Assembly: GCA_932521035.1 (NCBI GenBank)
Contig: OW051492.1
Coordinates: 2,852,001-2,916,000, forward strand
DNA length: 64,000 nucleotides
From: Oscheius dolichura
Lineage: Eukaryota > Nematoda > Chromadorea > Rhabditida > Rhabditidae
Direction of reading: 5' to 3'
The notes beneath the pieces are model-generated. The model was not told where the DNA came from, made no database searches, and saw only the letters and a program-made list of their open reading frames with translations. A program made the position numbers and the translations under genes. This document shows, piece by piece, positions 32,580 through 44,047 of this stretch; the stretch's first letter is position 1; each line of letters starts with the position of its first letter.

Positions 32580-33825
32580 TCCAGGCTCCCCTAACAAGAA
32601 GAGTACCATCCGATGATTGCTGCGGCCCTAGTTCCTCAACAACTTCTTGTCTCTCGCTTGAAGAAATCGTTCAGTGTCAAAGGGAAAATATTTTTTATTA
32701 TTATCTCGAAAGTTTGCCGATTTTTTTGGGGGCATACGGCCCAATAGGGACAAATTGATTCACATTTGCAGTGGTAATTTTTTCAATCTTCTTAATCATC
32801 AGGTATGAGGTGACGATCGGCTTGACCTAATCCCTCCACAAAGTTCATAATTGCTCTTCCATACCTGAAAAACGATCACTTTTATTAGACTTCCGCGGGC
32901 ATTCGTCACAAAATATCCAAAAAAATGTATTATTTGGCAAAACGACGTGCGATCTGCTATAGAATTTTGTCTACGCACACTACTCCTCGAAACCTACGAA
33001 CCTCTCTTCCTACAACACCGTCGGAAATATGTCTTCTTCTTTTTAGAACCTTCACTTTCCGTTAGTTCTCTCCCAGTTATGTGCTTTGAGGATCTCGTTC
33101 TTTAGAAATAAAATGAGACAAGAGCAGATTCTTCTCTGACGGCTTATCTGTGCAGAGCATAGAGCACTCTCTACCCTAGAGATGAATGTTTAGTTTCATT
33201 CAAAGAAATTCGTTACTCTTTTCCTGTTGTAGGAGATGAGCAGGCCTTCTCTTACTTTTATTCGATAGAGAGGGTCAGAATTTCAAATCTACTCATTCTC
33301 GGTATCGGTAACCTAAATAAATAGAACGAACGGGGTTTGCACGATTTGCCCATCGTCAACAAACCGTTCGATCTCCATCTTTCTTTTTTCTACTGTAGTT
33401 TGTATTGCCTGTCGTTCTTTCTTTGCAAAATGAATCCAGCCATTGTAAGCGATTCAAGCATCGACCAGCCTTCACGATCTTCTGCGTCTCTGAATCGAGG
33501 GAAAATGTCTAGCCGACTATTAACACAACCACAGCGCAGTCTTTTTTCTAGTTAGCCAAGTGCGAGGTATCTTTCGATCTTGTGGCAGCATTGGAACGAT
33601 TTTGGACTGTTGCTCTGACAAGAATGAACGGGAAGAAGGCTATAAAAAAGTAACAGAGAAGATCTTTACTAATAATTGATGGTTAATAAGATGCTACAAT
33701 TCCGATGGGTTCTCATCTCTGGGAGAAGTTACCTTGAAAGTTGTCTCTAACGGTGATCGATCTGTTGCCAGTTAAATTCCCCAGAAAGCAGTCAACTTTC
33801 AGATGTCTTTATTTACAACCAGTAT
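32580..33825. other. Intergenic with weak ORFs
   Basis: A 41-codon frame from ATG 33430 on the plus strand (Ser-rich, MNPAIVSDSS) has no support. Minus-strand open frames near 32860 may be exons but have no start. Confidence 0.3.
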
Positions 33826-33833
33826 ATTCGAAT

Positions 33834-35027
33834 TCAATCAAAATGAGCGGGACTATTCGTCGGTGCGAAGACGTAATCCGTCCTGCACCGATCCTTGTAA
33901 ATAGGCGACATTGTTGTCGACGAGAGCAGGGCGCCCACCATTGTCAGCTTCTTCTAAACTCGGAAAACAGTCAAACTACAGCAGAATGTACTCACATTGA
34001 GATTTTTAGACCTCTCCAAGATCCAATTTCCAGCTGACCGGTTCCTAAAATGGGTAACGAACTGGGCATTCGGGTGGCGGGCAATATTGGCAATTGTGTG
34101 TATCAGGAGGGCTGAAAAGCTCATTTTTTTAAAATTTGCAGGAGAGAAAAGAATTACCCGCTTCTTCCGGCTTCTGACAATAAATAGGGTTCAATTTATA
34201 CATCCCGTCAATATTTCCAGTGGGGGAGGTGACCGTCAGTCCTCTTGGTTCCCAATCCGCGTCAAATAAAGCCACTCCATCCACATAATCAATTGAAAAA
34301 TAGTTCTCCAGGAAGAATTTCCTATCCTGGCCGGTTACCAGCTTGTCAAAATTGAGGATTTGCTGGAAGAGGTGGTGGTAGCGAATCTCCTTGATGGACA
34401 CGATTTTGTAGTTGTGTTTCTTGGGCAAGGGAAAGAAATGGCAGAGTTCTTCCCGGCTTTTGAAATGGATACTGTAGAGGTCATAGAAATATTTAGCATT
34501 CATCGGTCGGTTGACATACGGCTTCCACATGGCTGGAACTGAAAACATTCGAATATTGAACGCCTGAAAAGAATCTACCTGCTCTCCCAATCAACGCCTT
34601 GGTCTTCAATTCATTCCTCAAAGTGTAGAGCATGGTTCTACTCAACTTGGCGCCCAATCCACCGGCTCGGAAGCCTTTTTGAAGGATGTAGGAACTCCCA
34701 TAGACGACATAATCCGTCACACAGATACACATGGCTCCCAACACGATATCGTCTATAAATTAGTCGCTGTAGGAACCAAAAATCGGATAGAAGGTTACCT
34801 GACTTGCGGACGATATAGAAGTTCAAGCAGTTGGGCATTTCCTGGAGCAGATCGAGGGAAGCATGGTCCTGGACTGTCCACCCCTCGGAGATGATCATCT
34901 TCTTCATCTGCTCAAAGTAGTTGCTCTCATTCTTAGTGACAATCCTGTATTCTTCCTGTTTAATCAGGGATTCATTCGCTTCAGTCTCAAGCTTCTTTGA
35001 GGTTACGTCTCGAGGCTGCTGGCTCAT
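33834..35027 (-). CDS. GNAT-type acetyltransferase-like protein, nematode DUF1248 class (339 aa)
   Basis: Exons 34799-35027, 34579-34752, 34158-34538, 33996-34111 and 33834-33953 are in phase. The middle segment (VLGAMCICVTDYVVYGSSYI then FRAGGLGAKLSRTML) has the beta4-alpha3 pattern of the acetyl-CoA binding site (the usual Q/RxxGxG/A appears as RAGGLGA). A long C-terminal part follows (HLFQQILNFDKLVTGQDRKF). This layout is that of the nematode DUF1248/YitH-like GNAT proteins (recalled). It is probably a cytosolic N-acyltransferase of unknown substrate. There is no signal peptide. Introns are 40-170 bp. Confidence 0.7.
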
Positions 35028-35039
35028 TTCTGAAAGACC

Positions 35040-35550
35040 TTCTATTGAATAGATAATTAGGTGCTTCCGTAAAAAAGAAATATATAAAATGATGCAAAGT
35101 TTTCAGTGTTTTTGCAGCATTTATAGGCAGGAGATAAGGAGCGCCCGGCTACGATGTGCTCCTAGCCTCCGGGAGTCGATCCGCTTTCCGATGTCACCTT
35201 GTATCCTTATCGCTGTACTCGTGTTTTCAATTGCCGTATCTTATCACGGTTAAAAACCGTTTCAGTAACGCTGGATCCTGTGTAGCTATTATTTTGTAGT
35301 TTATCAGTTCCGTAGCTTCTTCCTTGTCCTCGTGGCCCTTTTTTCCACCCTTTGCAGCCATACCTTTGGGTTCAAATAAGCGAGTCGTATGCCCTCAGTT
35401 TTGGCGTAGAAAATCTACACGAAAAAATATGATCCAAATTTCGGTTAGAAGAAGTCTAATTGAGAGGTTCGTAAACAGAAAAGTTACTGAACCAATTTAT
35501 GAAACGACAATTCGAAAAGGGCAAGACAATGTTATCTCTCCTTCCGGAAG
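35040..35550. other. Intergenic, no supported gene
   Basis: Upstream of the GNAT gene and downstream of the hydrolase gene. Nothing recognised. Confidence 0.4.
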
Positions 35551-35555
35551 AGAGA

Positions 35556-37136
35556 TCAGAAAAAGACATCCGCTTCCTGGAGAAGAAAGCGATTCATACG
35601 GAGATTGGTGAAGGGATGCGAGAGGATAGTCGAATGGTCAGCCCCGTAGACGTAGAGCGGAGCCACCGGCTTCTTCAACATCGTGTACATCTCCTGGCTG
35701 TGTCCAATCGGCACTATCTGATCATCGGACCCGTGGATAAGGAGTACCGGCACCGCGATCTCGTGAATACGGTCGATGTTGCGAAATCTGAACATTCAAA
35801 TTGTTTTCTCCGCTAGAAATTATAAAACGAACCTGTCCCAATAGTTGGGCTCCTTCGGATCCTTCGGGGATCGAAATAGAGAAAGGCCACTGCAAAAAGC
35901 GGCCAGCAGAATGACTCCGGCCAATTTCTGCGGCTTTTGAGCGGCCAAATGAACGCTGGCCGTTGTTCCGAGACTGAAGCCGACGAGAAGAATCTTAGCG
36001 TTTGGACGAGTCCGTCGGATGTGGTCGTAGACGGCTTGGATGTCCGCGTAGATGCCCATCTCGCAGGCGGTTCCCGTCGAGTAGCCGTAGCCGCTGTAGT
36101 CGTAGGTGTAGACATCAACGCGAAGATCGTTGGCCATACGCTGGAGTACTTCCGGAGAAGGAAAGAGAAGACAGCCGAGGTCAGAGGAATTCGGCTGCGA
36201 GAACAGCACCACCTAGAAAATCACGGTTAAAACACGGGCAATTAAAGGAACTGTCAGGGACTGGGAGTTTCGTTCACGAAGTTGCCTGATTCCGTTCACG
36301 GGTCCCGAAACGATAGTGCGCCCGCCTTGTTGGGATGTAGCTCATTCGATGTGATTTTTGACGCTGATTCTGATGATGTTTTCCATTTTTCATAAAAATG
36401 CTGAATTTGGGCTGTACATATGTGTCTATATACCTCAACTACAGTAACCCGCCCCAGTCCCTGATAGTTCCTTTAACGAAACGCCCGCTCATTTCAATTT
36501 GGCCGAAAAACTCGGAAGGTTACCCAAATAATTCAGATGTTTACTGTATTCTAACCGCCAAAATTTTGCCAAAAAAACAACAAAAACTCGGGCAGAATGC
36601 CAGCTGGGAAAACTTCAAAACCCATTTTGGTCGAATCCTGTGGATTACGATCAACGAAAGCGCAAATGGAGCTCAATTGCTGGCGAGCGGTTGTTCCAAA
36701 TTTTGAGCGGGCAATGTGCAAAAAGAGCGTAATTCTTGGCTAAAAAATAGAAACTAACCACTTCCGCGTGAGACCGAGAATGAGGAAGAGCTCCCTGCGT
36801 CGGGCTGACTTTGACTCCGACAATTTGACTTCGAAACTTCGTTGTGAGAGTAAACGGCTGAATAGTTGCCATCAGCTCGGCATGTTTACACGGCGACAGG
36901 TCTCCAATCAGTTGTATTTGAAAGTCCTGTCCTTCGCGCAGCTCTTTGGCACTGGTCACTTCTGTTCCATCTTGTAGCAAAATCTTGTAGGTTGTTCCTT
37001 TTGCCGGTGGATGAAATGCCAGCTTGCGGGTCACCAGTTCCGGAATGGGAGGGCACATCAGGTGGCAGAAGTGACCGAAGAGAGACAGCATCTCGCGGAA
37101 GGTGTCCCATCTGTTTGGCTGGTCAACGTCGGCCAT
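35556..37136 (-). CDS. ABHD17-like serine hydrolase (329 aa)
   Basis: Exons 36759-37136, 35833-36212 and 35556-35787 are in phase. The N-terminal FCHLMCPPIPELVTRKLAFH is the ABHD17/FAM108 signature; in that family N-terminal cysteines are palmitoylated. The nucleophile elbow is VGFSLG, the acid is in HGSDDQIVP and the histidine in GADHST, so the triad is complete. Known members depalmitoylate membrane proteins such as Ras. Oddities: the oxyanion segment reads LFSQPNSSDLG where LFSHGN is usual, and the first exon has a longer loop (residues about 50-110). The first intron carries a TTAA-flanked MITE. Confidence 0.85.
36246..36472. mobile_element. TTAA-flanked MITE, copy 3, in the ABHD17-like intron
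   Basis: TTAA, AGGAACTGTCAGGGACTGGG ... CCAGTCCCTGATAGTTCCT, TTAA. It is 227 bp and internally similar to copy 1 (GTTCACGGGTCCCGAAACGA and following). Confidence 0.88.
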
Positions 37137-37139
37137 CTT

Positions 37140-37740
37140 CTTCTGGAGCAGCTGGCTTCAGTGGAGAGAGTGAGCAGAATGACGAGATAATGACAAGCGA
37201 ATTGACTTGAACCCAGGTTGTAACCATATTTTGACGCGAAAACTGCTTCGTTGCCCATTTTTGACCAGAAATTGAACCGGATACTTGGAAACTGACCAAA
37301 ATGGAGACAACTATTTTCGGGGTTGTCCATGGAGTTTCCCGGTAACCTACTACAGCTTTCGGCTTGATTTCGGAGTACTTTCCGGCTTGTAGAAATGCCT
37401 TTTTCCCTCCTGAGTCAATTTATCCGCATCCGTTCAATTGGAACGACTTCTATAGGAATACAGTAGTTCCCGCCGGAATCCCCTTTCAAAACCTTCCCTT
37501 TCTCCAAAAATAACAGAGCATTTCAATGTTTATGCACATTTTTCATTGAAAAAAGAGGAAGTGGTGGTAAAGTACAGGGAGGACGATACATAGATCTGTT
37601 CAAAGCTTGTTATTTTGTGACTAGACTTGAATATAAAACTTAAAATTATGCCGGGAGTGACAAAGTTGCTTATGAGGATCGAATAGATACCATTATGCTG
37701 TAGTTTTGCTAACAAGGCTCAGAAGGAGAAGAAGTAGATT
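37140..37740. other. Intergenic, no supported gene
   Basis: It is the 5' flank of the hydrolase and the 3' flank of gpb-2. Confidence 0.4.
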
Positions 37741-37741
37741 A

Positions 37742-39648
37742 TTATGCCCAGATCTGGAATAGAGAGGATAGAAAGGAGGATAAGATAGGGGACCTACCCG
37801 AATTGTACAATCCCAGCTAGCTGTACATATGGCAGTTCCATCAGGGCTGGTTCGAAGACAGCTGATTCTGAAGGGAAAGACAGGAGTACTGTAAGAAAAA
37901 GTAAAGCTTACCTATTTTCGTGACCATAAAGAACCGAATGCCTAATACATTTGAGCGAATCCCATACACCTACACGATAATCGCCGTAGCCAGCAAATAG
38001 AATCCTTCCTAAAGATGAGAAGACATAAGAAGAAAAGAAATGGAAAGCTCACCGCTGACGCTGAAATCGACGCCGTTCACTGGGAAAAGGATGGACTCCT
38101 TCTCGTAGACGCATACTTGCCGGTCAGCACGGAGGTCGAATAGACGGCACTGAAGTAAGAGAATAGTAAAATAAGACGCTCAAATAACTTGAAGAAGGGT
38201 TTATTCAAGGGAGGCCGGTCTAATAAGGATGTATGGCCCCTTCAGAAGGCCCGTAAGCTTTTTTAGGTCTTTAGCTTTCTGGAACCTCTTCAAGGAGACT
38301 CATGGGTAACACCGCTCAAAAATGGTGTTCAAATGTTTCGGAAGACTTCATCCTTTGAAATTAGCTCCTTCCACATGAGAGTCACGGGCTGGAGAGAGTC
38401 CCAAGTGAGGGCTTTTGTGAAGAGGGCCAAAAGGACGGAGCCTACGGCTTTCCGGGTTCTCATGGATCAATACCGGGGCATATGGAGGTTTTAGAGGTGG
38501 CATTGAAGACAACTGGGCCCCTTTTCAACAAAAATGGTAGGAAATAGAAGAATAAATTGACTTACAGAAGCATCATCAGATCCCGTAGCGAAAGCGTCTC
38601 CATTCGGATGAAATCGTACTGTATTGATATCGGATTCGTGTCCCTCGAAGGACTGTACACATTGACCCGATCGTATATCCCAAACCAACGAGTGTTTATC
38701 CGCACCCGCTGATATAAAAATATTTCCCGTGTCGCATTTTGGCACATCCACGGCGAATACATCTCCTGTGTGACCGTGGAAATTTTGAATCATCTGAAAA
38801 TTTTCTAACTTGAAAAATAAATGGAGGATCTACCAACCTGACCGCTTTCCACATCCCAAATTGCACAGGTACTGTCGCCACTTCCTGTTAGAAGCAGATT
38901 ATCGGAGCGAAGGAACATGCAACAGCTCATATACGATGTGTGAGTGGCCACGGATCGTTTCTTCTGGAGGATGTCATCCTCGAAAGAGAGGGGAACAACA
39001 CTGCATTTGTTATCCAGACCTCTGAAAGGGATAAAATTAAAAGCAGAGCATGGAGACTTCTTTATAATTGGGTTGTGGCCTATTTCAGAAAAAAAACAAC
39101 GAAAATAATAAAAAGGGAGAGGAACTAACCCGCAAGCAATCATCTGTGCACTGGGAGAGTAGGCGCAGGCCATCACCCAAGTCGTGGGCATTGTCAAGGC
39201 GTGTTCTTTATTCGTTGTGAAGCCATCCCACACGATAACCTTCCCATCCTAAAGAATTCCACTTTAATACAATTCAACTAAAGATTCCTACCTGTGAAGA
39301 GGATACGATATGCCTTTTATCCAAGGACCAATCCATACAGAGAACCTTCCCCGCGTGACCTTTCAATATTCGCCGTTGTTTTATTCCCAAATTTGGAAGG
39401 GGGTCGAGCCTTTCGGCTGCTTGTTGGACTGAAATAAACAAAGACGTAAAGGAATAGAAAGTAAGGATCTCACTTGGAATGTCATTGAGTTTCTGTCGCT
39501 CTAGATCCAATTTCTTACGGAGCTCATCCGCTTCCTTGGCCAGAACTTCAATTTGATCTGCTTGTCTCGTCGCCGGATCCTGTATCGGAGCCGCATTTTC
39601 CGGCATTTTAGTTATGTCCCTAGAAGTGGAAGGCTCCTGCTCGCTCAT
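37742..39648 (-). CDS. gpb-2: G protein beta-5 subunit, WD40 propeller (372 aa)
   Basis: Exons: 39474-39648, 39292-39428, 39130-39248, 38838-39021, 38566-38793, 38053-38149, 37912-38008, 37798-37867, 37742-37753. All are in phase; the last is only 12 nt and supplies the conserved end IWA. The N-terminal helix ([20 protein letters not shown]) would form the coiled coil with a GGL-domain RGS protein. Seven WD repeats follow, with signatures such as [58 protein letters not shown] and [12 protein letters not shown]. Sequence and length match the G-beta-5 class (C. elegans GPB-2), which with RGS proteins tunes Go/Gq signalling in neurons and muscle. Intact. Confidence 0.95.
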
Positions 39649-39659
39649 TCGATTACTCA

Positions 39660-41020
39660 GGGCTCATTCCTGAAAAAAGGAGAATTCAATTAAGGTATGA
39701 AGGGTGAGAGAGGGGGATGATAGTTGACGGATGATCTCATGTGGGGAGGAAAACAACTTGAAGAGGGGGTTTCTGATCTAGTAAGGACAGAATACAGTAG
39801 TCAAATTTGAAGGGGGCTGTTTTTGTTGACCGACGTTGACTTTGGGAAACAGGAAATTTGCACTTCATTTCCACTTTTCGAGAGCTTTTGCAGCGGTAAC
39901 CACTTGAGAGGAAATATAGAGCAAAGTAAGAGAGATTGGAACGTTAATGGAGCTTTAAAACTCTCACGGAAGATACATAATGGACAATTTAATTTAATTT
40001 TTAAGGAAATTGGTGAAAGAGATCATTATTCTTTAGAAATATCCCCAAAGAAAAATGGAAGCATGCCATTTGGCCATTTAGGCGTCCTAGTCGCTTCCTG
40101 GCCATATGTGTTCCAAGAAATCGATGCATTTTTTTTGTTTATAGGAATTACACGCTGCCAAAACAATTATTTCTTGACTAAAACGGGAATTATCTTTTCA
40201 AAATCGCCAATATGACTCATTTCTTCGCATATTACTAACCTAATTTGAATTTAAATAGGAAAAATGACATTGGCTCTTCAATTTGTCCATTTCCTCTGTT
40301 TTCTGGTACAAATCTTATAGGAAAATGGCTGAAATAACGGAAAAAATCGGGAGATCTGCCATTATTTGCCTTTGTAATTGAAGCTTTCTCACGACTGCCC
40401 TCAAATTTTACGTTCTAACTGTTTGAATCGTCTTTCCCGGTTGAAAAACACACAAAAAGTCAAAAATAGCAGCAATCAGAAAAGTGGGTGAGTAATGATG
40501 AACAAGAATGAGTCAGAAATGGCCGTGATAAGCGAAGAATATAAAAGGAGAAGAATCATAGTCACCAGTGTGCAAAGACCCCGGGCTAGTGCGGGGGGTA
40601 TAGCGAGGCAGCGACGCGGCCGGCAAGCGGCGCGATCAATAGACATCTCCCTCCCGGTTCATGAGGGCAAATGACGTCAAAATAAGCCGTTCTTAATAGC
40701 GGATTGAGATGATTATGGCGCGAAGAGAGCGCTTTATCGTGGCTTTTTGCCGGGAGAAGGCGCGAAACCCCCTTGATAAGAGCAGAAAGTGTCACAAATA
40801 GTATCTTCCTTCTAATTCAAGTGAATGGCCATTTCCCTATAGAATGGGAATATGAGGATGATAATTAGCTGGTATGCCTAAACTAGGGTAGTTTTCATGC
40901 CTTTGAAGCCAAACCCCCACTAAAAATAGCAGGAAAACAGGAAAAAGTGTTTTGGACGTTAGGGGAATCGAACCCTTGACTTCTGCTTATAGATGAACTG
41001 TACAAATAAAAGGCAAAATT
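39660..41020. other. Intergenic; includes a tRNA T-arm-like fragment
   Basis: A 130-codon frame from 39823 has no family resemblance. At about 40955-40985 the minus strand reads GTCAAGGGTTCGATTCCCCT, a T-arm without the rest of a tRNA. Confidence 0.4.
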
Positions 41021-41021
41021 C

Positions 41022-41093
41022 TGGAGATGCGGGGGATCGAACCCCGGACCTCGCGCATGCAAAGCGCGCGCTCTCCCACTGAGCTACATCCCC
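41022..41093 (-). tRNA. tRNA-Ala (anticodon TGC)
   Basis: Minus strand: GGGGATG acceptor pairing with CATCTCC, D-arm GCTCAGTGGGAGAGC, anticodon arm GCGCTTTGCATGCGC with anticodon TGC, and T-arm CGGGGTTCGATCCCCG. It is 72 nt with all arms well formed, discriminator A, and no intron. Confidence 0.95.
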
Positions 41094-41329
41094 CACACAA
41101 AATTAGCCATCTGTGATTGTGTTCACGTTCCCAAAGGCTCGTTTCGGCCCCTTTTTTCGCCTCTAAAATGGAAAACGGCGGTTTACAAAATGGATATTAT
41201 TGAAATACAACTTTTATTTGGGAGACATTTCTTCTCCACAAGTCTTAAAAATTGTATGACAGAAGCCAATTATACACGGTTAATTAAAACGCAAGCATAT
41301 TCCGTCCGTTCGTACATGTTCCACATATT

Positions 41330-41440
41330 GAGTTCCTTGGTGTTCCAGGGAAGAAGGCGGGCACGCGATCGAATGGGGCGAGGGTTCGATCCCCACCACA
41401 GTCAACCATTTTTGCTTGTTTGTTTTACTATTTTCACGAC
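41330..41440 (+). mobile_element. Helitron 5'-end-like fragment
   Basis: GGGTTCGATCCCCACCACAG followed by TCAACCATTTTTGCTTGTTTG parallels the Helitron 5' region (tRNA-like box, then CAAACCTTTTTGCTTTTTTGG at about 9880-9915). It looks like a decayed fragment or non-autonomous derivative. Confidence 0.4.
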
Positions 41441-41547
41441 AGGCTGCCGCAGGCCATCTGATACACGGTTTACGTTCCAGATGCACTGATGCTCCTGAAG
41501 ACTTGTCATTTCCCAGTTAAAAGGGGTAGGGCTATGAGCAATTATCG

Positions 41548-41900
41548 CTATCGGTAGAAAAAGTAGGAGGAAGGACGATCTCTGTGCGCAGGTTGAGCGC
41601 GAAACTCTCCTCGATGACCACTTGGAAACCGTTCGTCTCGTGGTGTTCGCGCCATGCTCTGGCGCCTGCTATAGCCGCCTGTTCTTTTCAGTTCCCTATT
41701 TTTTGGCAAATGAACTTGTACCACCTTGACTCTTGTTCTACGGGAAGTGGTCGAGCAAGGCCACATTCTTTGATCTTACCTGGTCACGACTGAGGTCAGG
41801 GCTCTTTTTTATACTCGCACCACTCTTTAAAACGCTTTCCCAAGCACCTACCAGCTCCCTTCTCGCTCGTCCCGTACAATTACTGTAATTCCTATTGTCT
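41548..41900 (-). other. Possible minus-strand gene, unresolved
   Basis: A TATA-like GAGTATAAAAAAGAG at about 41806-41820 is followed by a good donor (CAGGTAAGATC) and an acceptor (CCCGTAG). One reading frame downstream is protein-like (ETNGFQVVIEESFALNLRTE, stop near 41549), but no start and phase fit all parts. Confidence 0.3.
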
Positions 41901-42224
41901 AGACTTTGTGAACACTCCCTAAATCCAAACAAATACTTTTTCCCCCTGATATATCCTCTCCCGATGCCAATGTCATATCTCTCTTTTGTCTGCGATCAGT
42001 CCTCTCTCGGCCCTGTTGTCTTTCGGGAGAGGTTACGAGGACCGGCTCAGTCTGTCTATTTGTCTTATATTGTATTCCGGCAGGGGCGGCCGTCGTCAGT
42101 CAGGGCAGAAAAAATAAACTTTCGAGAGCCGGCGAAAATCTCACAAGCCACTTTTTATTCTCTCTTTTACTCCGTGTGTTCCACGTGTCATTCCACACAT
42201 TTTTCAGACCAAAAAGGAGTGGAA

Positions 42225-43117
42225 ATGGTTAAAGAAAGTCTGGAGTTACTGTCCCTGCCGGGAAGAGGACGGGCTGAAGTCATCCGTCTGATGCTCACCT
42301 TCTGCCAAAAACCCTTCACCGACACACGGCTGACCATCGCCCAATGGAAGATCAAAAGAAAGCAAGGTAGGCCACAGTTAGACAGCTAAACAGCCACTTT
42401 TCCTTCTAGAAGGTTTTGAAGAGGAGGTAAAGCTTCCCCTGATGAGAATAGACGAGAAGAAAACTTTTGTGGGCGTGATAGAAATAGCCCGGTATATTGC
42501 CCTCCATTATGGTAAGTCCTACTCTTTTTTTATTGACGAATCCGTCCATCATTTTTAAAGGATTGTATGGCAGTTCGTCAGCCGAGCAGGATGATGTGAA
42601 CGTGATTATTGATGCACTAGAAGAGCTAAACGCGCAGCTGAATCCAATCTTGAGGGCGACTCTAACAAAGAACTACGAACAGAGAGTGAGCCATCCAAAT
42701 TGGGGAGAAGTCAAACGGAGCGAATTTAGAAACAGCTCTGGGACAAATTCAAACACTCCTCATTGATACCAAAATTGACGGAATATGAAGAGATCATTCA
42801 GACGAAACTGTTCATCGTGGGAAATAAGGTAAGCAAGGGGAAGAAGGACTACTGTAGAGATTATCGAGGTTTCGTTCGAATTTCGAACACATTGCCGACT
42901 AATAACCGAGCGTTGTGTTCATCTTTCCACCACAAAACCCCTTTTCCAGATCTCCTGGGCCGACATTGCTCTGGTCGAGACTCTTACCCGTTTCCAAGCC
43001 TGCTACGACAGCTTCTTTCTTGCCCATTTCCCCGCCTTGAAGGAGTACTGTACGCGATTTGAAAAGCTCCCCAACATGCGACCTTATGTGGCATCTCGCC
43101 CAGAGGCATATTATTAA
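42225..43117 (+). CDS. Glutathione S-transferase, nematode sigma-like (211 aa)
   Basis: Exons 42225-42366, 42410-42511, 42561-42685, 42730-42828 and 42950-43117 are in phase. A TTTTCAG acceptor at 42201-42207 precedes the ATG, as expected for trans-splicing. The thioredoxin-like N domain has PGRGRAEVIRLML, the substitute for the usual glutathione-binding segment EVKLPLMRIDEKKT, and the IARYIALHYGLYGSSSAEQ switch region. The C domain has SWADIALVETLTRF and ends with ALKEYCTRFEKLPNMRPYVA, typical of nematode GSTs. Oddity: the catalytic Tyr position (TYF in relatives) reads LSL, so a Ser stands near the active site. It would be a cytosolic detoxification enzyme or a non-canonical binder. Poly(A)-like AATAAA is near 43150. 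Confidence 0.9.
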
Positions 43118-43159
43118 TTTTCTCTCTTCTATCTATCCACGGGGTTCTTAATAAAATGC

Positions 43160-43395
43160 ATCGCGGTTCTCTCTCAAATTACTCTAAACTCTTTTATAGT
43201 CAAGTTTATTCTCTCTCGTTTGTTTTCATTATGAAAACAAACCAGAACAGAAGAAAACGAGGACACCGAGAAAAAACAAAAAAGCCATCAGTTGATGGAC
43301 TAAGTACAGCTCAGAAACTAACCTTTTCTAAGAGGGAGCGGGAGCTACAGTAGCGGCGGGGATGAAGACTGTTTCTCGTAAGGTGACTTTCATGT
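43160..43395. other. 3' flank of the GST gene
   Basis: Nothing recognised. Confidence 0.4.
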
Positions 43396-43397
43396 CA

Positions 43398-43480
43398 TTT
43401 TTTCGTCTCAGAATGTGTTAACCTCTGCATAACCCCCACCCCTCCCTCCCAAGTAACGGCTCCGAAGGAGACATGCCGCA
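43398..43480. repeat. Dispersed repeat, copy 1 (other copy 52348-52437)
   Basis: TTTTTTCGTCTCAGAATGTG, then TCTGCATAACCCCCACCC, CAAGTAA(C/A)GGCTCC and ACATGCCGCA are shared in order with 52348-52437. Confidence 0.7.
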
Positions 43481-43578
43481 AGAAATCACTCCCCAATGGT
43501 CAACTACTGGAAGAAAAACGAGGAGGAGATGGAGGTGTGAATAATTTGGATGGAGGAGATGGAGGTGTGGATATTTTG

Positions 43579-43854
43579 TGTTGAGTATGAGAATACTCAA
43601 TATTTTGTAATTATTGCGTTTGGCGCGCGTTACGTACTACGTACGTTCGTGTGCCAACGCGCGTTTTGCCCAGTCTTGTTGAGTGACCTGCCACTGGGCG
43701 GTTGCTCGTATTTTTCCTGTGATTAGAACTCGTGAAGATAAATATATAAAATCTAATCTGTTGTTCTAATATTATCTTGTCCTCTCTATCTTCTTCTCTA
43801 CTTGTACTCGCCGTAGTACAACTTCTTCTTGTTGTGTCTAGCACAGACATAACA
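43579..43854. mobile_element. Probable solo LTR of a retrotransposon
   Basis: It starts TGTTGAGTATGAGAATACTC and ends TAACA, the TG...CA pattern. The flanking five bases are TTTTG and ATTTG (one mismatch). It contains a TATA-like ATATATAAAATC at about 43742. It has no coding sequence, and no internal retrotransposon region or second LTR was seen nearby. Confidence 0.45.
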
Positions 43855-44047
43855 ATTTGGATGGTGGAGGTGGCATTCAAAGGGTGCTCGTCGATACCAT
43901 GGAAAATAAACAATTATAGCAGAGGAAAATGGGGATAACGGCGTTACAAGAGCTGTTGCATAAGTAACGGCGTTAACGGGTACAATACGGGTTAAAATAA
44001 AAATAAACTTGTTCTTGCAAGGAAGTGACATCTTTTATTCTTCTCTA

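Noticed and set aside
39823-40215. A 130-codon plus-strand frame upstream of gpb-2
   Set aside because: No domain, unusual composition and no splice sites; more likely chance in promoter DNA.
40955-40990. A possible second tRNA next to tRNA-Ala
   Set aside because: Only a T-arm-like 20-mer is seen; no D-arm or acceptor pairing within 90 bases.
41380-41405. A possible tRNA because of GGTTCGATCCCCACC
   Set aside because: Only the T-arm is present; acceptor and anticodon arms cannot be drawn, and the flank matches the Helitron 5' region.
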